DNA of 64,000 bases from NCBI RefSeq assembly GCF_037975245.1, contig NC_092563.1:5707501-5771500 (forward strand). The letters are read 5' to 3'. The position numbers and the translations under genes were made by a program. The notes beneath the pieces were generated by a model that had not been told where the DNA came from, did no database searches, and worked only from the letters and a program-made list of their open reading frames with translations. Of this stretch, positions 13,892 to 28,245 are shown one piece after another. Position 1 is the stretch's first letter; each line of letters opens with the position of its first letter. The stretch comes from Apostichopus japonicus (taxonomy: Eukaryota; Echinodermata; Holothuroidea; Aspidochirotida; Stichopodidae).

Positions 13892-13935
13892 CAGGGGCGG
13901 ATCAAGGATTTTCGAACTTAAGAGGAAGGGGCGAA
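13892..13935. mobile_element. hAT family C left-end fragment
   Basis: CAGGGGCGGATCAAGGATTT is a typical hAT terminus and matches the reversed right end of the element at 49778-50057. No partner end or duplication was found nearby, so it looks like a solo end. The in-frame Arg-Gly-Gly-Ser-Arg stretch here is a chance translation. Confidence 0.5.
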
Positions 13936-16368
13936 ATTTTCTCGGATGGACGGACTTGTCACGATTAATATCTAAGCGGAGCACCACCGCCAGTTGTCGC
14001 GTACCGTATCAAGAACATTTTTTGCCTAATATGCCACCCATGCAGTTTGCCAGAAATATCACTTCCCAGGCCTTGTAAGTTGCATCTAAACATTCTTTAT
14101 GTTGAGATGTCACCTTTGAGAAATTAACACTTTCTAAAAAGTAATAATAATAATAAAAAATTGTATTCAGTAAAATCATTTTTTATAGGGGAAAAATAGG
14201 GCTTTACTTCATATTCGATGTTTGACACAGGTAATTATGGAAGGTAATCATATTTTGATAAGTAATACACGTGACATGGATAGAAATCCATGACAGGTGG
14301 TCTTGGCTAGGTATACGAATTCGTACATTAAAGAAAGAAATCAAATAACCGGTATTCGTTTAGAATGAAATTCAACACTGCTCTGCCCTTGGAAAACTAT
14401 TAACGCTTCATGCATAATAAGCACAGTTGTCATCAAGCAAGACGTATTTTTTTCAGATAAAATTAGATCTGTTTTTGCCCGTTCCGGATATCAAACGCGA
14501 GACAAAGATTACCATTATCTTTGATATATCGATTCACTTAAGACAACTAAATACACATCTAAATTTGTATGAAATTATAAAGAAAATAACTCCGCAAACC
14601 TCCCTCCTATCTGCACAAAAGTCTTTTAATATCACTCAAATATCATATATCTTAACTATTTGGTTTATAAGTTAATAAGTGATGGTAAACCATGCATGCT
14701 CCAACGCAGATTACATTAATAATGAAGTCATATTGTTCGTTAATGGTTTCGAGAGACAACAAATTGAGATATGATTTGAGAATTTCACAGAAACAAAGCT
14801 GCACGTTCTCAAAATGGTATAGTTTACTAATTTATGCATTGATATGTGTATTCAGCCTTGTATGATTGCGATAGGTCCCTCGTTCTCTGGATCAAGTTTG
14901 ATTGTAAAGTCATAAAAATGGGTGGGAATTGGTTGGGTATCGAGTTGGTGGAGGTGGGTTGGTTTGGATATGGGTATAGGTGGGTCCCTCCCGTCTGCAT
15001 GGGTGTACACATGCTACTTTAATTACGTATAGCTATATATATTCATTCTTATTTTCTTCATTTTCACCTTAAATAAGCTTCGAAAACGTAATGTAACTGC
15101 AATATAAAGGTGCATCATATCAGTGATATTCACAAAATGTTGTAGTGTATCTCATATCTGTTCGTTAGAAAGCCCCAAATTCAACCAAATAATATCATCT
15201 GATAGAACATATATTACACATTTCAATTTATGAATTAAATTCCAATAACTATGTCACATCCAAAATGTAAACGGAGTCGGGGTGAGAGGGGGGTCTTGGT
15301 TGGGGTGCCATATGCTTTAAAAAGGATTCCAGTGTTTCAGGATTTTAACCCTACTATCCGATAAAAAATATGAAACGTACTTGTTCTCGAAATAATTTCG
15401 CAACGGTGGGAGAGAAAATAAATTATATTGTGTTCTATGCCTATCATAATTGTGACCCAATCCCCTCCCATTTCCTCCTCCTCCTCCAACTCGCCATACC
15501 TACCTTAAAATGCCCCCTCCTCATCCCTATATCTTGACAATATCGTCACTGTTACAGTTCGCTTTTAATCTGCTGCAATTGAAAAGTTTCTTCTCATAAC
15601 GGTCAATTTGATTTCTCGCGGAAGCGAAACTGTTGACATAAATAATACGACCGAAATTAATATCACGAAGAGACATGCTACTTGTAATTTCATGTATTCG
15701 AACTGTCAAAAAAAAATGAAAAAAAATTTTTATGCTAGGATTGAATGTTCGATTACTCCAGTATGTTCAAATACCAATAACGGTATTGCAGACGTCAGTT
15801 GGTTAACTTTTGTAATATTGAAAAATTAGGTTGAACCGACAGACGCGGACCAATATTGGCAAGCGACTTGATCTATTGGGACATTTACGTGTATGTGAGT
15901 TTGAGTTGAGGTGCATGGTGGCATATTACATGAAGAAAGGTCGGAGGGGGGGGGGGGTAGGCTATGGACCAATTGTCGGCAGTTCGATTTCTTCGTTAGA
16001 GCATTGAGGTACATATACTGCATTGTATTGCAATGTGTGACCTTATCCAATACTGGGGTAGTATTAAGTGTTATCTTGCGCAATAATGTCACCGTATATG
16101 GTTATACTATATAGTGTATATAGTTTTACTATACACAGTGTATATATGGTTTTATACAACACCTAATTATATTCTGGTCATTTGATTGGTCAATTGCTCG
16201 TTGATTGCATGCAAAATCCGCTCTATTCCACTCTATGAAATAGAACCATGGGTTATACTTTTTTGGTAGCACTTTTTTTCAATGGTAAGAGAGCAGAAAA
16301 ACCTGTCTCTTCAAAACAATCTGTTGCATGAGTGCATTTTACCCATCTTAATATAATATGTTGTATAA

Positions 16369-16536
16369 AACAAATAATGAATGGTTTCCATTAGTGCAAT
16401 AGTGCAAATATTTCATTCGTTGAAAGATGTAATTTGTTCCATTCAACTCGGCTGCGCCTCGTTGAATGGAACATTCCATCTTTCAACTCATGAAATATTT
16501 GCACTATTGCACTCATAACCATTCATTATTTGTATA
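16369..16536. repeat. Foldback inverted repeat (arms about 76 bp)
   Basis: The left arm (16369-16447) and right arm (16460-16536) are imperfect reverse complements, containing AGTGCAATAGTGCAAATATT and its complement, ATGAATGG/CCATTCAT, and TTCCATTCAAC/GTTGAATGGAA. The spacer is only about 12 bases (TCGGCTGCGCCTC). It is probably a foldback or MITE-type element; no coding capacity is seen. Confidence 0.85.
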
Positions 16537-17280
16537 ATACTATAGTTTATATAGTTATATACTATACAGGTATGGCATTGTATATAACTGTCTCTATTAA
16601 TGTTCATATTTTTGCCAAACACACACACACAATAGATACTGTATATTAACAGGTAGCAATAAAGAAGAAGTTATTCCATTGTTCACAACAACTGTATTAA
16701 TATATCAAGTTTTTATTTTCTCCCTAAGTCTTTCCCAATATTCTTAAGCTTTGTGTTAAATAATTAACAAAACTCGCATACCTGAACACATGCACATGTT
16801 GTTCACTTGTTTTTGTCTACACTGGTAGCATACAATGCTATATTTGCCTGTTGTTTTCTCTTTATCCATATTTAACTTGCTTAAATTATGACTAGGCTAT
16901 TTATAAGCTCACTGCATGAGGTTGCTTGCTTTCGGTCGACTGATTTCCTACACTGTTGATGTTGTTTCTTCATTTACTAACACTCTAGGAAGTATGTCAA
17001 AAAACGGGAAAGTTAAAACCTTCTCGAACAAGGCCAATTAAAGAGAGATAATCGTGAACGTGAAGAATTATAAAACAACACTGTAAGCAAAAAAAATATT
17101 GCATTCATGAGACGTGAAAACAATAACTTAATTAAATCACAAAATTCAACTATTGAAACAGGAATACATCGATAGCTTTCATGGCAAAAGATTCACAGGT
17201 TTAACAGTAACAGGTGAACGTAAAATTCTTTCGCATTATAAAAAAAAGTGCATGCAAAAGAAATTACCTACATCGTACAG

Positions 17281-17306
17281 CCTATATATATATATATATA
17301 TACATA

Positions 17307-17338
<32 letters not shown>

Positions 17339-17392
17339 CATATATATATATACATATATCTCTATATATATATCTATATATATCTATCTATC

Positions 17393-17420
<28 letters not shown>
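17281..17420. repeat. (TA)n / TATC microsatellite
   Basis: TA run with CATA and TATC interruptions, followed by a C-rich tract (17426-17470). Confidence 0.92.
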
Positions 17421-17423
<3 letters not shown>

Positions 17424-17901
17424 ATCCTCTTCCCCTTCCCCCTAACCCCCCCCCCCCCCGCCCTCCTCCCTTTCACCAGTTTACGCTAAGCTTCTTTAAC
17501 CGAATCCATGGTTCCAGATTGCATATAAGTGCTGTTGAATAAGCCAACGTTTGATAACACCTTTGTTATATAAATGTTGATAAGTTAGGAGAGAGTGAAA
17601 AAATAGCTATAGAATAAACCGATTTGTTAAGTCAACACTTGATGCGAATTTTACATTTCTGAGAACATTTTAGAATTATCACTGATTGTCAATTCAACAA
17701 CTCTCAACATAATGTCATAGTACTTTCTCTTGATTCGAAATAGTCGTTGCTATCGAATGGATAAAGTCTTAATGTATTAAGTTACCAATATACAGCAACC
17801 TGGGACTTGTTACATCCTAAGTGAGGCATTCAACCCAGCATGTTATAGTATAAGTTTGCCATAAAGTTACCAGCACTTTTTACCACGATTAAACATGTTT
17901 A

Positions 17902-17984
17902 AATATATATATGTATATATATATATATATATATAAACAATATAAATATATATATATATATATCTATATATATATATATATATA
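17902..17984. repeat. (TA)n microsatellite
   Basis: Two TA runs separated by a short AAACAATATAAA spacer. Confidence 0.88.
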
Positions 17985-20900
17985 AAACAAATTTAAATCA
18001 ATATATATTTATATTCATATTCATTAAAAACAATGAACTAACCAATTAAATAATTAGGCATTAAATGAGGAGCCTACGTCATAGTCGGTTTGTATTTAAA
18101 GAAGCTTTCCAGATATTTATTTCTTTATTCGAAGATGAATAGCTTGACAACCGGAAGAGACATAGAAACATTGTACGCACTTTTCGTTCGTTATGTTGAA
18201 ACTATATATGGTATCAATACAAGATACCAGTTAAAGTCATCCAACATGGTTCCTTAACCACACACTCTGTGATAGATAATTGTCAATTTCAAGTTCTGTC
18301 TAAAGCAATATTTTATCCGTTTTCATCTCTCGTTTTCAAACCTTTTTACCAAGGTAACTTTCATTTATGTTTCTATAGCAGTATGTGGAAGCTGTTATTG
18401 GCTTTTCCATAGAATATAGACATTTTTCCAATAAATTTCCCCGTCGGCTAAATATTTCGCATGACATTTAATTGTCACTGTCAAGGTGAAATGATTTAAG
18501 TCAACTTTTCGACATCAGAATATGAAAGAAAATAGTTTATAAAAAATATAGATTTTTCATTTTCTTTTCAGCTTTGAACCTTCCCAAAAACAAAAACAAA
18601 AATACGAAATTAACAAGATATTATATTCCTTGTGGGAAGATTTCACCCTCAGTTATTTCTTATTATTTAACTTGAAAAGAAATAATTTGATGACAGGACG
18701 CTGCCAAAAACAAATTCTTACGAGGGTCTATAAATTGTTAATTAAATGCAGCAAGGCTTAGACTTGTTCAAAGTCGTACTCTATCATATTATTTACAGGC
18801 TCTATTTTGGGTGACATTTAAAAAAAAAAAAAAAATTCCTTTGCTATAAATATTGAAAGTTTTTGGCGTTTCGGCTGTTGAAGTGGGAGTGGCGATGGTT
18901 CGGATGGTGATAGGGGTGGGGATGGGGTGGTTGAGGATCTGAGAGGTAGCCTATACTGTTAATATTTTTTTGTTGCTATAGGCCTATATTGTATATTTCT
19001 CCTGTGATACACTGCCTTACACAGACCCCTTAGTAATTCGCTAATAATGCACGTCCACTTACCAGCTAACCAGTGAAACTCATCTGCTATATAAATTTGT
19101 CGTGTTTTATTTCGTGTTGCTATTTTGCCGTGAACCGCAAATTAGCCGTAAGTACTACTATACTGGCGTACGCTCAGTTTATAGTTTACCTCTAAATGAA
19201 AAAAAAAAGCCGTTCGTCTTTGAAAGACGTAAAAAGATCTGCTAAAAGGGGCTAAAATGCACTTAACTTTTTGATAGTAGAATTCACTGCTTATTATTTG
19301 TCGTCCAGCGAAAATGTCATCTATGAACACGAACCTTTTTATTTTGTTTTCATCTGTAGCAAGACTTTATGTTGCAAACATCACTCGGCAGCAACAGGAG
19401 CAATCTGTATACATTTCATTGGGTAATTAAGAACACGTGACAAGAAGTTTAAAAACGATAGGTTGCAACGTTGACTGGTTTATTATATCCGTATTATACA
19501 CTACTGCCTTGCCTTCTTTCCGTAAGTATCTGCGCGTCAGCTTCGCGCGGGTTTCATTTATTGGCGAGATTTATCCTTGCGAAGCAAGACAGGGAGTTCT
19601 CACGTTCTGACGAATTTCTGGTAAGTTTGCTAGGTAGTTTGCTTTATCTTCATTTCTTTTCATTGGAATTCGTAACGTAGGAGATTCATAGATGTATTTT
19701 TTTTTAAGTCGGTAAGACTGTAATACTGGGGGAGAGAGAGAGAGAGAGGTGGAGAAATGGGTGGAGTGAGAGAAATTTAAAGGCCTGGGTGGAGAATTTA
19801 AACAGGTATTGACCAAAACTAAGAGAAACAACTGACGTGCATGTTTGAAATAACAAAAGGTTTAAAGGAAAGGTAAACAAAAGATCGATATTTCTTATAT
19901 AATAGAATGCGTATAACTTAACGATATGTTGTGCGTGATGTGTGCGGATTCGTTATTTGTTGATAAACCAACAACACTACAATTTTGCGTACCTTTTTAT
20001 ACCCAACAAACTGAAGAAAAATGTCTTTATCTGTACGATGCATAAATGTGACATATTTAATAAAACTGATCTAAACTACATCCTGGCCATGGGAAGGGAT
20101 TTGGGGGTAGGTAGAGGTGGTGGGGGGGGGGAGGTGAGGGTGCGTGAATATAGTCAAGTTTCACTTCGTGTATCAACACTTTATTGTAAACCTTAAAAAT
20201 TGCGTAATTATAGCATAACATAGCTAAATTATATCATAACTATACTGTAGTCTCTGAATTTTCTATAAATTGAATCCCACGAACGGATATGATGAGTATA
20301 GCCTACACTTAAAAAGTGTTACACGTTGCAGTGACATTTAATGTTGACAGATTATTCAGATGAAGCAAATGTATGAAGGAAGAATAATAAAATCAATGTT
20401 TTCAATAATAAGTGAAAAATGTAAAAGAAGAGCAATAGAGGGAAAAGAATTGACATTTAATGACTGTGAAATTTGAAGTAATGTGTATAGAAGTATATAT
20501 TCCTACGGCGGCCTACAGTCCCTTTCAATAGAGCTTCATAGAGTTTAACTATCAGCAAAATAAAGCCTGTTAACATGTAGTTGATTTTGCTAATCAAGTA
20601 ACCCTGAAGATACATTCCTATGTTCTTTTTTATTATTATTTCTTCTTCAATCGTTTTTTTTTTCTCTCATCAAATACAACCTTGAAAAACTTGATTTTAA
20701 TATGTATCAATGAGAGACGCCCACAGCAGTTGTCAAAAGAAGTTGACAATTTTTTCTTTTCGCGCCAAAAATCCATACTTTATAGTCGCCCCGGGACGGT
20801 GTCGTCCTACGCTGAAACATTGAACATAAACGGGATTCTGATAATGGGTAACAAATAGATGATATCTGATACCAATTTTTAGCTTCGAAGTAAGAAACCC

Positions 20901-21472
20901 ATTCATTGAGAAAATAAGGGCTTCATTGATGCAAGGTATATAGTCTTGATTGTTTTCGTGTGCATGAAGAACGAATTCAAACTCTGTGTTATGTCTGAAC
21001 GAATTGATAACTGAGTTGATAAAGATCGACATTATGTGTACCCTTGTGTACCCATGCATATGTTGGTATAAACTGCTGTTAGATGTTTATATAGTTGTTT
21101 ATACAAGTCACCTTTAACTATTTCGTATTTTGCGCGCGTCGATTATGTTTTTGCTGTTCATAGCGTTGTTACATCTGGGAGCTAAAACGTTGCGATAAAT
21201 TCAGTTGTAACATGGTTAGCTAAAGACATGCGCAACGATATGGACACGCGGATCCTTATTATCTTCACTGAGTTCAAACTCGGCCTTTTTGTTTGTTTGT
21301 AGCTAAGATCATGTAGTGAGCCCGCTCTCGTACTAGTTCGCATTCTAGCATAGAAGCATTTACTCGAGTACTCACGCTGGTCAATTTGTACTCGAACTCA
21401 TAATGAGGGCATTTTAGAATAAAATAAGTATACTAGTACAATATTAAGTACTCGCAACATGTGTTGTATTCT
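17985..21472. other. Gene-free stretch
   Basis: AT-rich with a G-rich tract near 20105. The 108-codon minus frame at 20733-21059 has no recognised similarity and no clear splice signals. Confidence 0.5.
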
Positions 21473-21835
21473 TACTCGTGGGGTTGTACTATAGTATTCA
21501 TAGGGTTGTACTCGTGGGGTTTTACTCTTACTCATGGAGTTTTACCCTTTTAGTCGTGGGGTTGTACTACTCATGGGTTGTACTCTTAGTCATGGGGTTG
21601 TACTATAGTATTCATAGGGTTGTACTCGTGGGGTTGTACTCTTACTCATGTGTTGTACTCTTATACTCGTGGGGTTGTACTATAGTATTCATAGGGTTGT
21701 ACTCGTGGGGTTTTACTCTTACTCATGGAGTTTTACCCTTTTTAGTCGTAGGGTTGTACTCGTTCTCATGTGTTGTACTCTTATACTCGTGGGGCTGTAC
21801 TATAGTATTGGGGTTGAAGTTGTATTAGTCCGGTA
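21473..21835. repeat. Higher-order tandem repeat of ACTCG/ACTCAT words
   Basis: Short modules such as GGGGTTGTACTCTTACTCAT and ATAGTATTCATAGGGTTG recur. A larger unit repeats with a spacing of about 190 bases (near 21474 and 21665). The repeated Tyr/Ser/Val-rich open frames are chance translations. Confidence 0.8.
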
Positions 21836-22477
21836 AACTCGTTTGGGTTTATTGCAGTCCCTCTCTCTGTCGTGACTGATCTCGAAATCTAAGGTACACT
21901 TCCGTATCTGATACCTTTGGACATTATTAGAACTTCCGGCATTACAATTTTATTCCAAATGATAAGAATTTGCTCGGTAATCGGTACCGTAAATCACACA
22001 TTTAACTGCTTGTGGATAGCTTGAATGCTGTTCTATATTATAATAAAATGCGGCCTAGTTATGTCTACAATTTGGTCGAACCTCACCTGACTGGCATCTT
22101 TTAAACTATACTGAAGTTCATGAAGCAATACTGGAATACAATGCTCATCCTATATTCTCACAATCAAGAGGTGCTTAACATATATATCAGCTGGATGATC
22201 ATTTCTAACCATGTAGATAGGCAAATCTCGATCAGCGAGGTGCAATAAACTTATTCAAGTGGACCCTTCATGTACTGATAGTCAAACCCTATAGGGGAAA
22301 AAATATCATGGAATACTGAAACATTTATTTTACTATTTCATGAATTTTATTTCAGTTTTACCTGAGGCTAGAATATGGTATCACAGCACTTAATATATAC
22401 CTGTCATAACGCTCAGTTAGTATACTTGGTCATTTTAGAAATGATGCTTCCATTGGCCTTATTTTGTCACATTAATG

Positions 22478-22509
22478 CTATATATATAAATGTTATATAT
22501 ATATAAATG

Positions 22510-22574
<65 letters not shown>

Positions 22575-22685
22575 TATAAATGCTATATATATATATATAT
22601 ATAAATGCTATATATATATGAATGCTATATATATAAATGCTATATATATATAAATGCTATATATATATATATATATATATATATA
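22478..22685. repeat. (TA)n array with AAATGC interruptions
   Basis: TA runs with recurring AAATGCTATATATA units before and after a long pure TA core. Confidence 0.9.
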
Positions 22686-25600
22686 CCAGAAAAATTAACG
22701 ATTGGTATATTAACCAAAGACAGAACATGTAAGTATATAAAGGCTATACAATCATTATATAGACTGTTGCAAGGTTACTATTTGACGAAAAGATCTCTCC
22801 TATTCTATCTTAACGTATTACTAATTACTTATAGGCTATTAGCAAATCAACTCACCAAGCCTCTACATTGATCAATACAATGGGGCACAAAAGAAGAAAA
22901 ATATCAAAAACTTAAATGTTTAAAGTAGACTGCATCGAATACAAGGGAAGATGCAAATATTACAATATATGACCTCCCCTTGTAAGGTATGGATTATTGA
23001 TTTCGAGAGAAGAGCTGGATGAAAAGGTTAACTCTTAAGTCTATGATTTGAAGTGCTGTATCGACAACAACAAAGAAAGAAAAAATGGAAGGGTTTTGCC
23101 CTTCGTAAAACGTTAAATGTATGGTTTCATGAATGTTTGTAATATATAAGGTCATTCACGGATATAATAACAACCACAAAGTCCCTTTTTTCAACTCTTT
23201 TTCTGGTTTTATTTTTGAGTTGGCCTGAGGGTGTTTCCTATAAAGTAGATGTCTCTCTCGATCATCTAATATGAACTGTGAGAATATTTAGCAAGAAACC
23301 CTCCATTTTTTACCGCTCTGTCAAATCCACTAGGAAACTGTTCATCATCAAACAGATATGTACGAGGTATAATCTCCATGGCAACCTATTAGAAAAGATG
23401 ATACTTAGTGTAATTTCTCTAGTCAAACGGAATGTTTGAAAAGAAATAAAACCACATAATATCAAAGTTTAATGCTTCTTATATACATATATATATCGAT
23501 GCCTCATCCCTAGCTATTTGCACGCCGAAAATACCAAAGCAAGAAACATCATAAATTGACAGATATATACAAAACGAATTCCTTACAGGGTGAAAATCTA
23601 CACTAAAACAAAAGGAATGAATCGCAACTTTGGAACGCCATTAATGCAAAATCAGAACATGAAAGTTAAAACCACAAAACATGTCAGGCGTCAATGAGAC
23701 AAACCCCCTCCCCCATATTGATTAGGATATAATGTTTACACATCGGACGCATGGAAGACAGAACGGGTGGGATGGATGAGGGGGTGGGGTGATGTTGATG
23801 ATGGGCGGGAAGGTACCATATCCTGCCGGTGAAAATACCAATATAATACTATAAAACATAATAATGTCACACCTTTTCTCTTGAAGTTTGTAAGTTCTGT
23901 TTTGGTGGTGAAATAAATATCTATCCCCAATTCACACCCTGCTGCTCACCACCCCTCCCCCTCCCCACCCCTCCATACACTTCAATCGCATTTCATTAAT
24001 GTGATTCAGCCATTACAACTTTGAAAGACTCATTCAGGGATGTGCGGGAAATGTGATCATAGCTAGACTTTTCAGAATTTTGCTTGCAGTTTCCAAGTTA
24101 TAGTTTTCTATTCATTCCCCGTAAAACAGACTAATCCCTTTGTCACGCTTACTTCATAAGTTTTAACCAAGGTTTTATCATAGCAGCATACCGATCCCCT
24201 GTTTTCACTTTATACATATATGAATTTTGGACGAAACGCCTGCGTACTATATGTTTCATGCCAGTTTATGAAAGACCATTTTTTATATGAAAATGTCACG
24301 TCAAAGAAATAAATATATCAAGTGTATAGTCATAATTAACGCTATATACTGCTCATACTTAGCAAAGAGTGCTATATTAAAACAACCATATACCACCGAG
24401 CAATGTAAACACATCCCGGATGTGACGTCAGCTTTGCATCAAGCAACTGGAGGGAAAAAAGAACAATGTTTGACTAGCTTCAGTCTATTAAACTGGGTTG
24501 GCAGTTTCTTGCGCCTTTTGAAATGTATTTGAAATCTTTAAGTAGAATCATATAAGTTTTTACATTGAATGATATTGATTTTTAAAGTGAACGAACGGCT
24601 TTTCTAATGTCCATGTGCCAACGTTGTCTGCCGGATATCAACCAGAGAAGACGACATTTGCTGGTTGTTGATGTGGTTCGTTGAAGTAAAGTGTTCGATA
24701 CTATATATGCAGCAATATATAAAAAGAAGTAACAATATAATTCTTATTTTAATATACCATTGTACCATGTAATACGATATGCAACACATTTTTGTGGTCG
24801 TCTTATATTATATATTATATGATACGATATTATTGTATGATACTATGTGAATCGGGTGCTCCTGCACACACACACAAAGTCAAGTAGTGTTTGGTCTCGT
24901 ATCTCTCTAACAAAACTGTTAGGTTCATTAATTAGCTGTTCGACAGACCATTACCGATGGTATATATGCTGGTCCCTTGTCTCAGGGATTAATGTTTAAT
25001 TAACACCTCAGTGCTTGCTGTGCTGGTTATGAGTTCTCATGAAGCAGAGGGATAATACACATGTACTATACAAGAGTCCAAAACAAGTCAATCTTAAAAG
25101 TGCCTTCAGACAATTTCGCAATTCAAAACAGCAACAACAACAACAAAATAATAAATAATAAAATAGTAAATGAATCTAAATAAAATATGATTGTTTTTCC
25201 GATTACGTTTTTCATTCAAAGTCTGTGTCCTCTTCTAAGATGCAACTAACATCACAGCGTTTAAATTAAACTTTCCAAACGCACAACACCCGCCCCGCCC
25301 CTTTCCTTTTCCACACCCTTTTTCCTGCTTTAATAACCTTTGACATTTAACCTGTGACCCTATGACGTCATAAGTCACGTGCGCATTACAACCATGCCCA
25401 GACATGCACCCACCAAACGTGGTGCCCATCAGCATTACGGTTGAGTATATACGCAAACACACATACAATACATGCACATACACATTACTTTTTAGACCGT
25501 AACACCAAATGTAAAAGGATACGTCTACCCAATGTTATCGTGGTACCCACATGTGGTATACACTTTAATTACACACTAGAGCAGTAAATATTTAAGTTCA

Positions 25601-27939
25601 TTCCATTAAGAAGTGTGAGCAACTTAAAGACCACGTTTGTACAACTTGTCAATGATTAACTGTATGTCACCCCCACACCCCCCACCTCCACCCCACCCAC
25701 CCCCCCAGAACATTATACAAGAAGTTAAGGGTGAGATAATCAACACCGGGTCCATGCTTGTGTTGAATTTCATTTTTTTATAGAGGTTTATAAATTTCCA
25801 CTTCTCAGACATTCCTGCCATAATTCCGATAAACTCGAATCACTGTTTTACCAACTATCAAACAAAAGCGAAAGCTGATATCCATGTTACTTTCTTCTGA
25901 CATTAAATGCACTTTTTTAACGAAGGTTTTCAGCAAAATATGATCTTTCGGGCGGTATCGGTTACTTTTTAAATGTCATTTTTGGTAAATCCGCTATGGT
26001 TAAGGATGATAAATGTATCTTTTGAGAGAGAGAGATAGAGGGGGGGGGGGGGGGAGAGAAACAGACAGACAGAGCCGCATATTGTTCAAAGAGAAATGTG
26101 AATCAAGAGAGTTTGGATGCGAAACTTGACTTTCAAGATACACATTGTTGTTGGCTTGTAACTTATCGATACTTTGACCAAACCGTGTAGTACTCACTAA
26201 TAAACTGGACACCCTCTAGCTCAATAAGAGATCTGTGGTTACACTAGCAATTTTGGCCAGCTTCTTAAATGAGATTATTGAACCACTCAGGCCAATACAA
26301 TTTTTATTTTCTGACAACCCCTTTAAGTTTAATGATAATTCTATAATATCGTTCATGCAGGGGCGATTTGGTGATTTAAACTGTTTAGTATTGCCACGTA
26401 TACCGTGTCTTCCTTCAGGAACCGCGAAGTCGTCTTTGTGAAAAACCGAAACAAGTGCCCCTTTTAAATTAATGAAAAGTAGAATTTTCGGTTCTGGTAA
26501 TTAAAAGAGTGCCCTTTTGTTATTTACAAGATGACCTTTTGTTCAGAAATATTATTTCAAAAAATTAGTAATTAGAAAAGGGCCCGTTTTGTTCAGAACC
26601 ATTCACACATTTCGTGGTACAGAATGTACAGAGGGCCCCAAAGTTTTTCGGGACATTTTTTAACGTTTCTGATTCAAATCAATGTCAAATGCACATCAGC
26701 CCTTTGAAGTTGTGTCCCCACCCCCACCCCCACCCCTCTCCTCCCAGAGACTGAGCAGTGTCTTCCGCCTCCTCTGTCTTCGTCGACTATGATACCTCAA
26801 TATTGTGGGTAATTTCAACACAAAAACGCAAAGATAATCCTTAAAGAATCATTCCAACTATGTCTTTTATGTATGTATATTAGAAGCTACACCAAACGAA
26901 ATTAAACAAGTTTATCACAACTGATAATGATTTTGCTCCAGATTCCTCTCTATACATGTTATCCCTTTTTTACACCAAATCATTGTCATTTCTCAGTCTA
27001 ATCTCATCCGGCGAAAATGTCTTCTTCGTGTGAAATTCACAGATCGACAATCAATTGAGCTAATGGTGTTGTTCACCCCATTTTGATTACATCTCAACGT
27101 AAAATTTGTGATTACACGCACGGTGACGTTAACAACCACCAAGAAGTAGCATTATTTATTAACAAATGACACGTTATAAAACGGGGTATTGGTCTAATCA
27201 AGAATGACTGTTGACGAATGAGGCAGTTATTATTATCTGTGATTAGTCATTTACTTGAGGGACATAAAATACCATATGTTAACCTATTGAATAAAATAAT
27301 AACACATACCGTCAATAATTGTGGGTGTTTGAACGGCTATTTATAGTTTAAGCGTAGAATATATAGATAGTACTAGGGAAGTTGAAACTACAATCTTAGG
27401 AAGAAAAAATACGTGAACGAAATGTTATCTGATCATACAAACTAGTCAGACATATACTGAAAAACCTTCCTCTCCCCCTTCCCCCTCCCCTCCCACCCTC
27501 GTCCTACCCCTGTCTCCCACCCCATATGTTACATGTGCCTGAATAGGAGACCTTACATGACCCGGTTTGGATTCATTTTGACCAACCGTTCGACGATAGT
27601 TGACAAACGTTATCCAGTGAAACCTATCTTTTCTTACTCTATATATAGTTTACTTCGATTAGACGTTAAATGCGATTAGTCCTCCAAAATGGTCTGCTAT
27701 ATATTCTCTATGTAAAAAGCACATGTGTAGTACTTAAAAATGTATAAGTTTTTAATTTTATTTACTGTAAAACCTGTTAGTATATCATGGCTGTTTCAGG
27801 AATGACCAGGGTTACTGAAACCCTACTTTTATATTTTATATCATCAAAGCCAGGGCACCAGAATCGATGAAACTAAAGCATATCGTTTCGAAATGAAATA
27901 TACAATTCATAGGAGCAAAATCAGTTACGATTTTTGGCC
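22686..27939. other. Gene-free stretch
   Basis: AT-rich. C- or G-rich tracts occur near 23945, 25670, 26040, 26720 and 27475. No gene recognised. Confidence 0.5.
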
Positions 27940-28245
27940 TTGAATCCCGTATACAAAACGTTGCATGTTTATGTACGTGAGTGTAGCCTCGCTGGGTGCG
28001 GAGATTACTTTTCTCGTCCAAAATTATGGAATAGACTGCCAGAAAATATGAAGACTAAAAGTCAGTATGAAACATGTATGAATATCCTGAAACTCCCACC
28101 CCCTCCTGTCCCCCCCCCCTCCCCACCAACACCTCCGTTTTGTGACGCATATATTTACAGTGATTTATGCTTCAGCGCCTTAGAGCATTTTGATTATGTT
28201 TCATTTTCGGCGTTTTATAAATTTTATTGATTGATTGAATCCTTG
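27940..28245 (+). mobile_element. Decayed LINE 3' end (CR1/L2-like)
   Basis: The translation contains FSRPKLWNRLPENMKTKSQY, the end of LINE reverse transcriptases. A C-rich insertion interrupts it at about 28100-28135. Then CAGCGCCTTAGAGCATTTT and GGCGTTTTATAAATTTTATT lead into an (ATTG)n tail near 28227-28242, typical of these LINEs. It is a degraded fragment with no catalytic region. Confidence 0.6.

Larger units (their letters stand above)
10651..16368. other. Gene-free stretch
   Basis: AT-rich with poly(G) runs near 12460, 13323, 13560 and 15946, and an hAT end at 13892. Short open frames show no recognised domain. Confidence 0.5.

Noticed and set aside
20733-21059. 108-codon minus-strand frame
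   Set aside because: No recognised domain, no convincing start context or splice sites; length is within chance for this composition.
21473-21835. CRISPR-like array
   Set aside because: The repeats have no unique equal-length spacers and the genome is eukaryotic; the same holds for the 90-bp array at 44011.
26350-26375. hAT left end CAGGGGCGATTTGG
   Set aside because: No inverted partner or matching 8-bp flank downstream; the same applies to 31597 and 45864.
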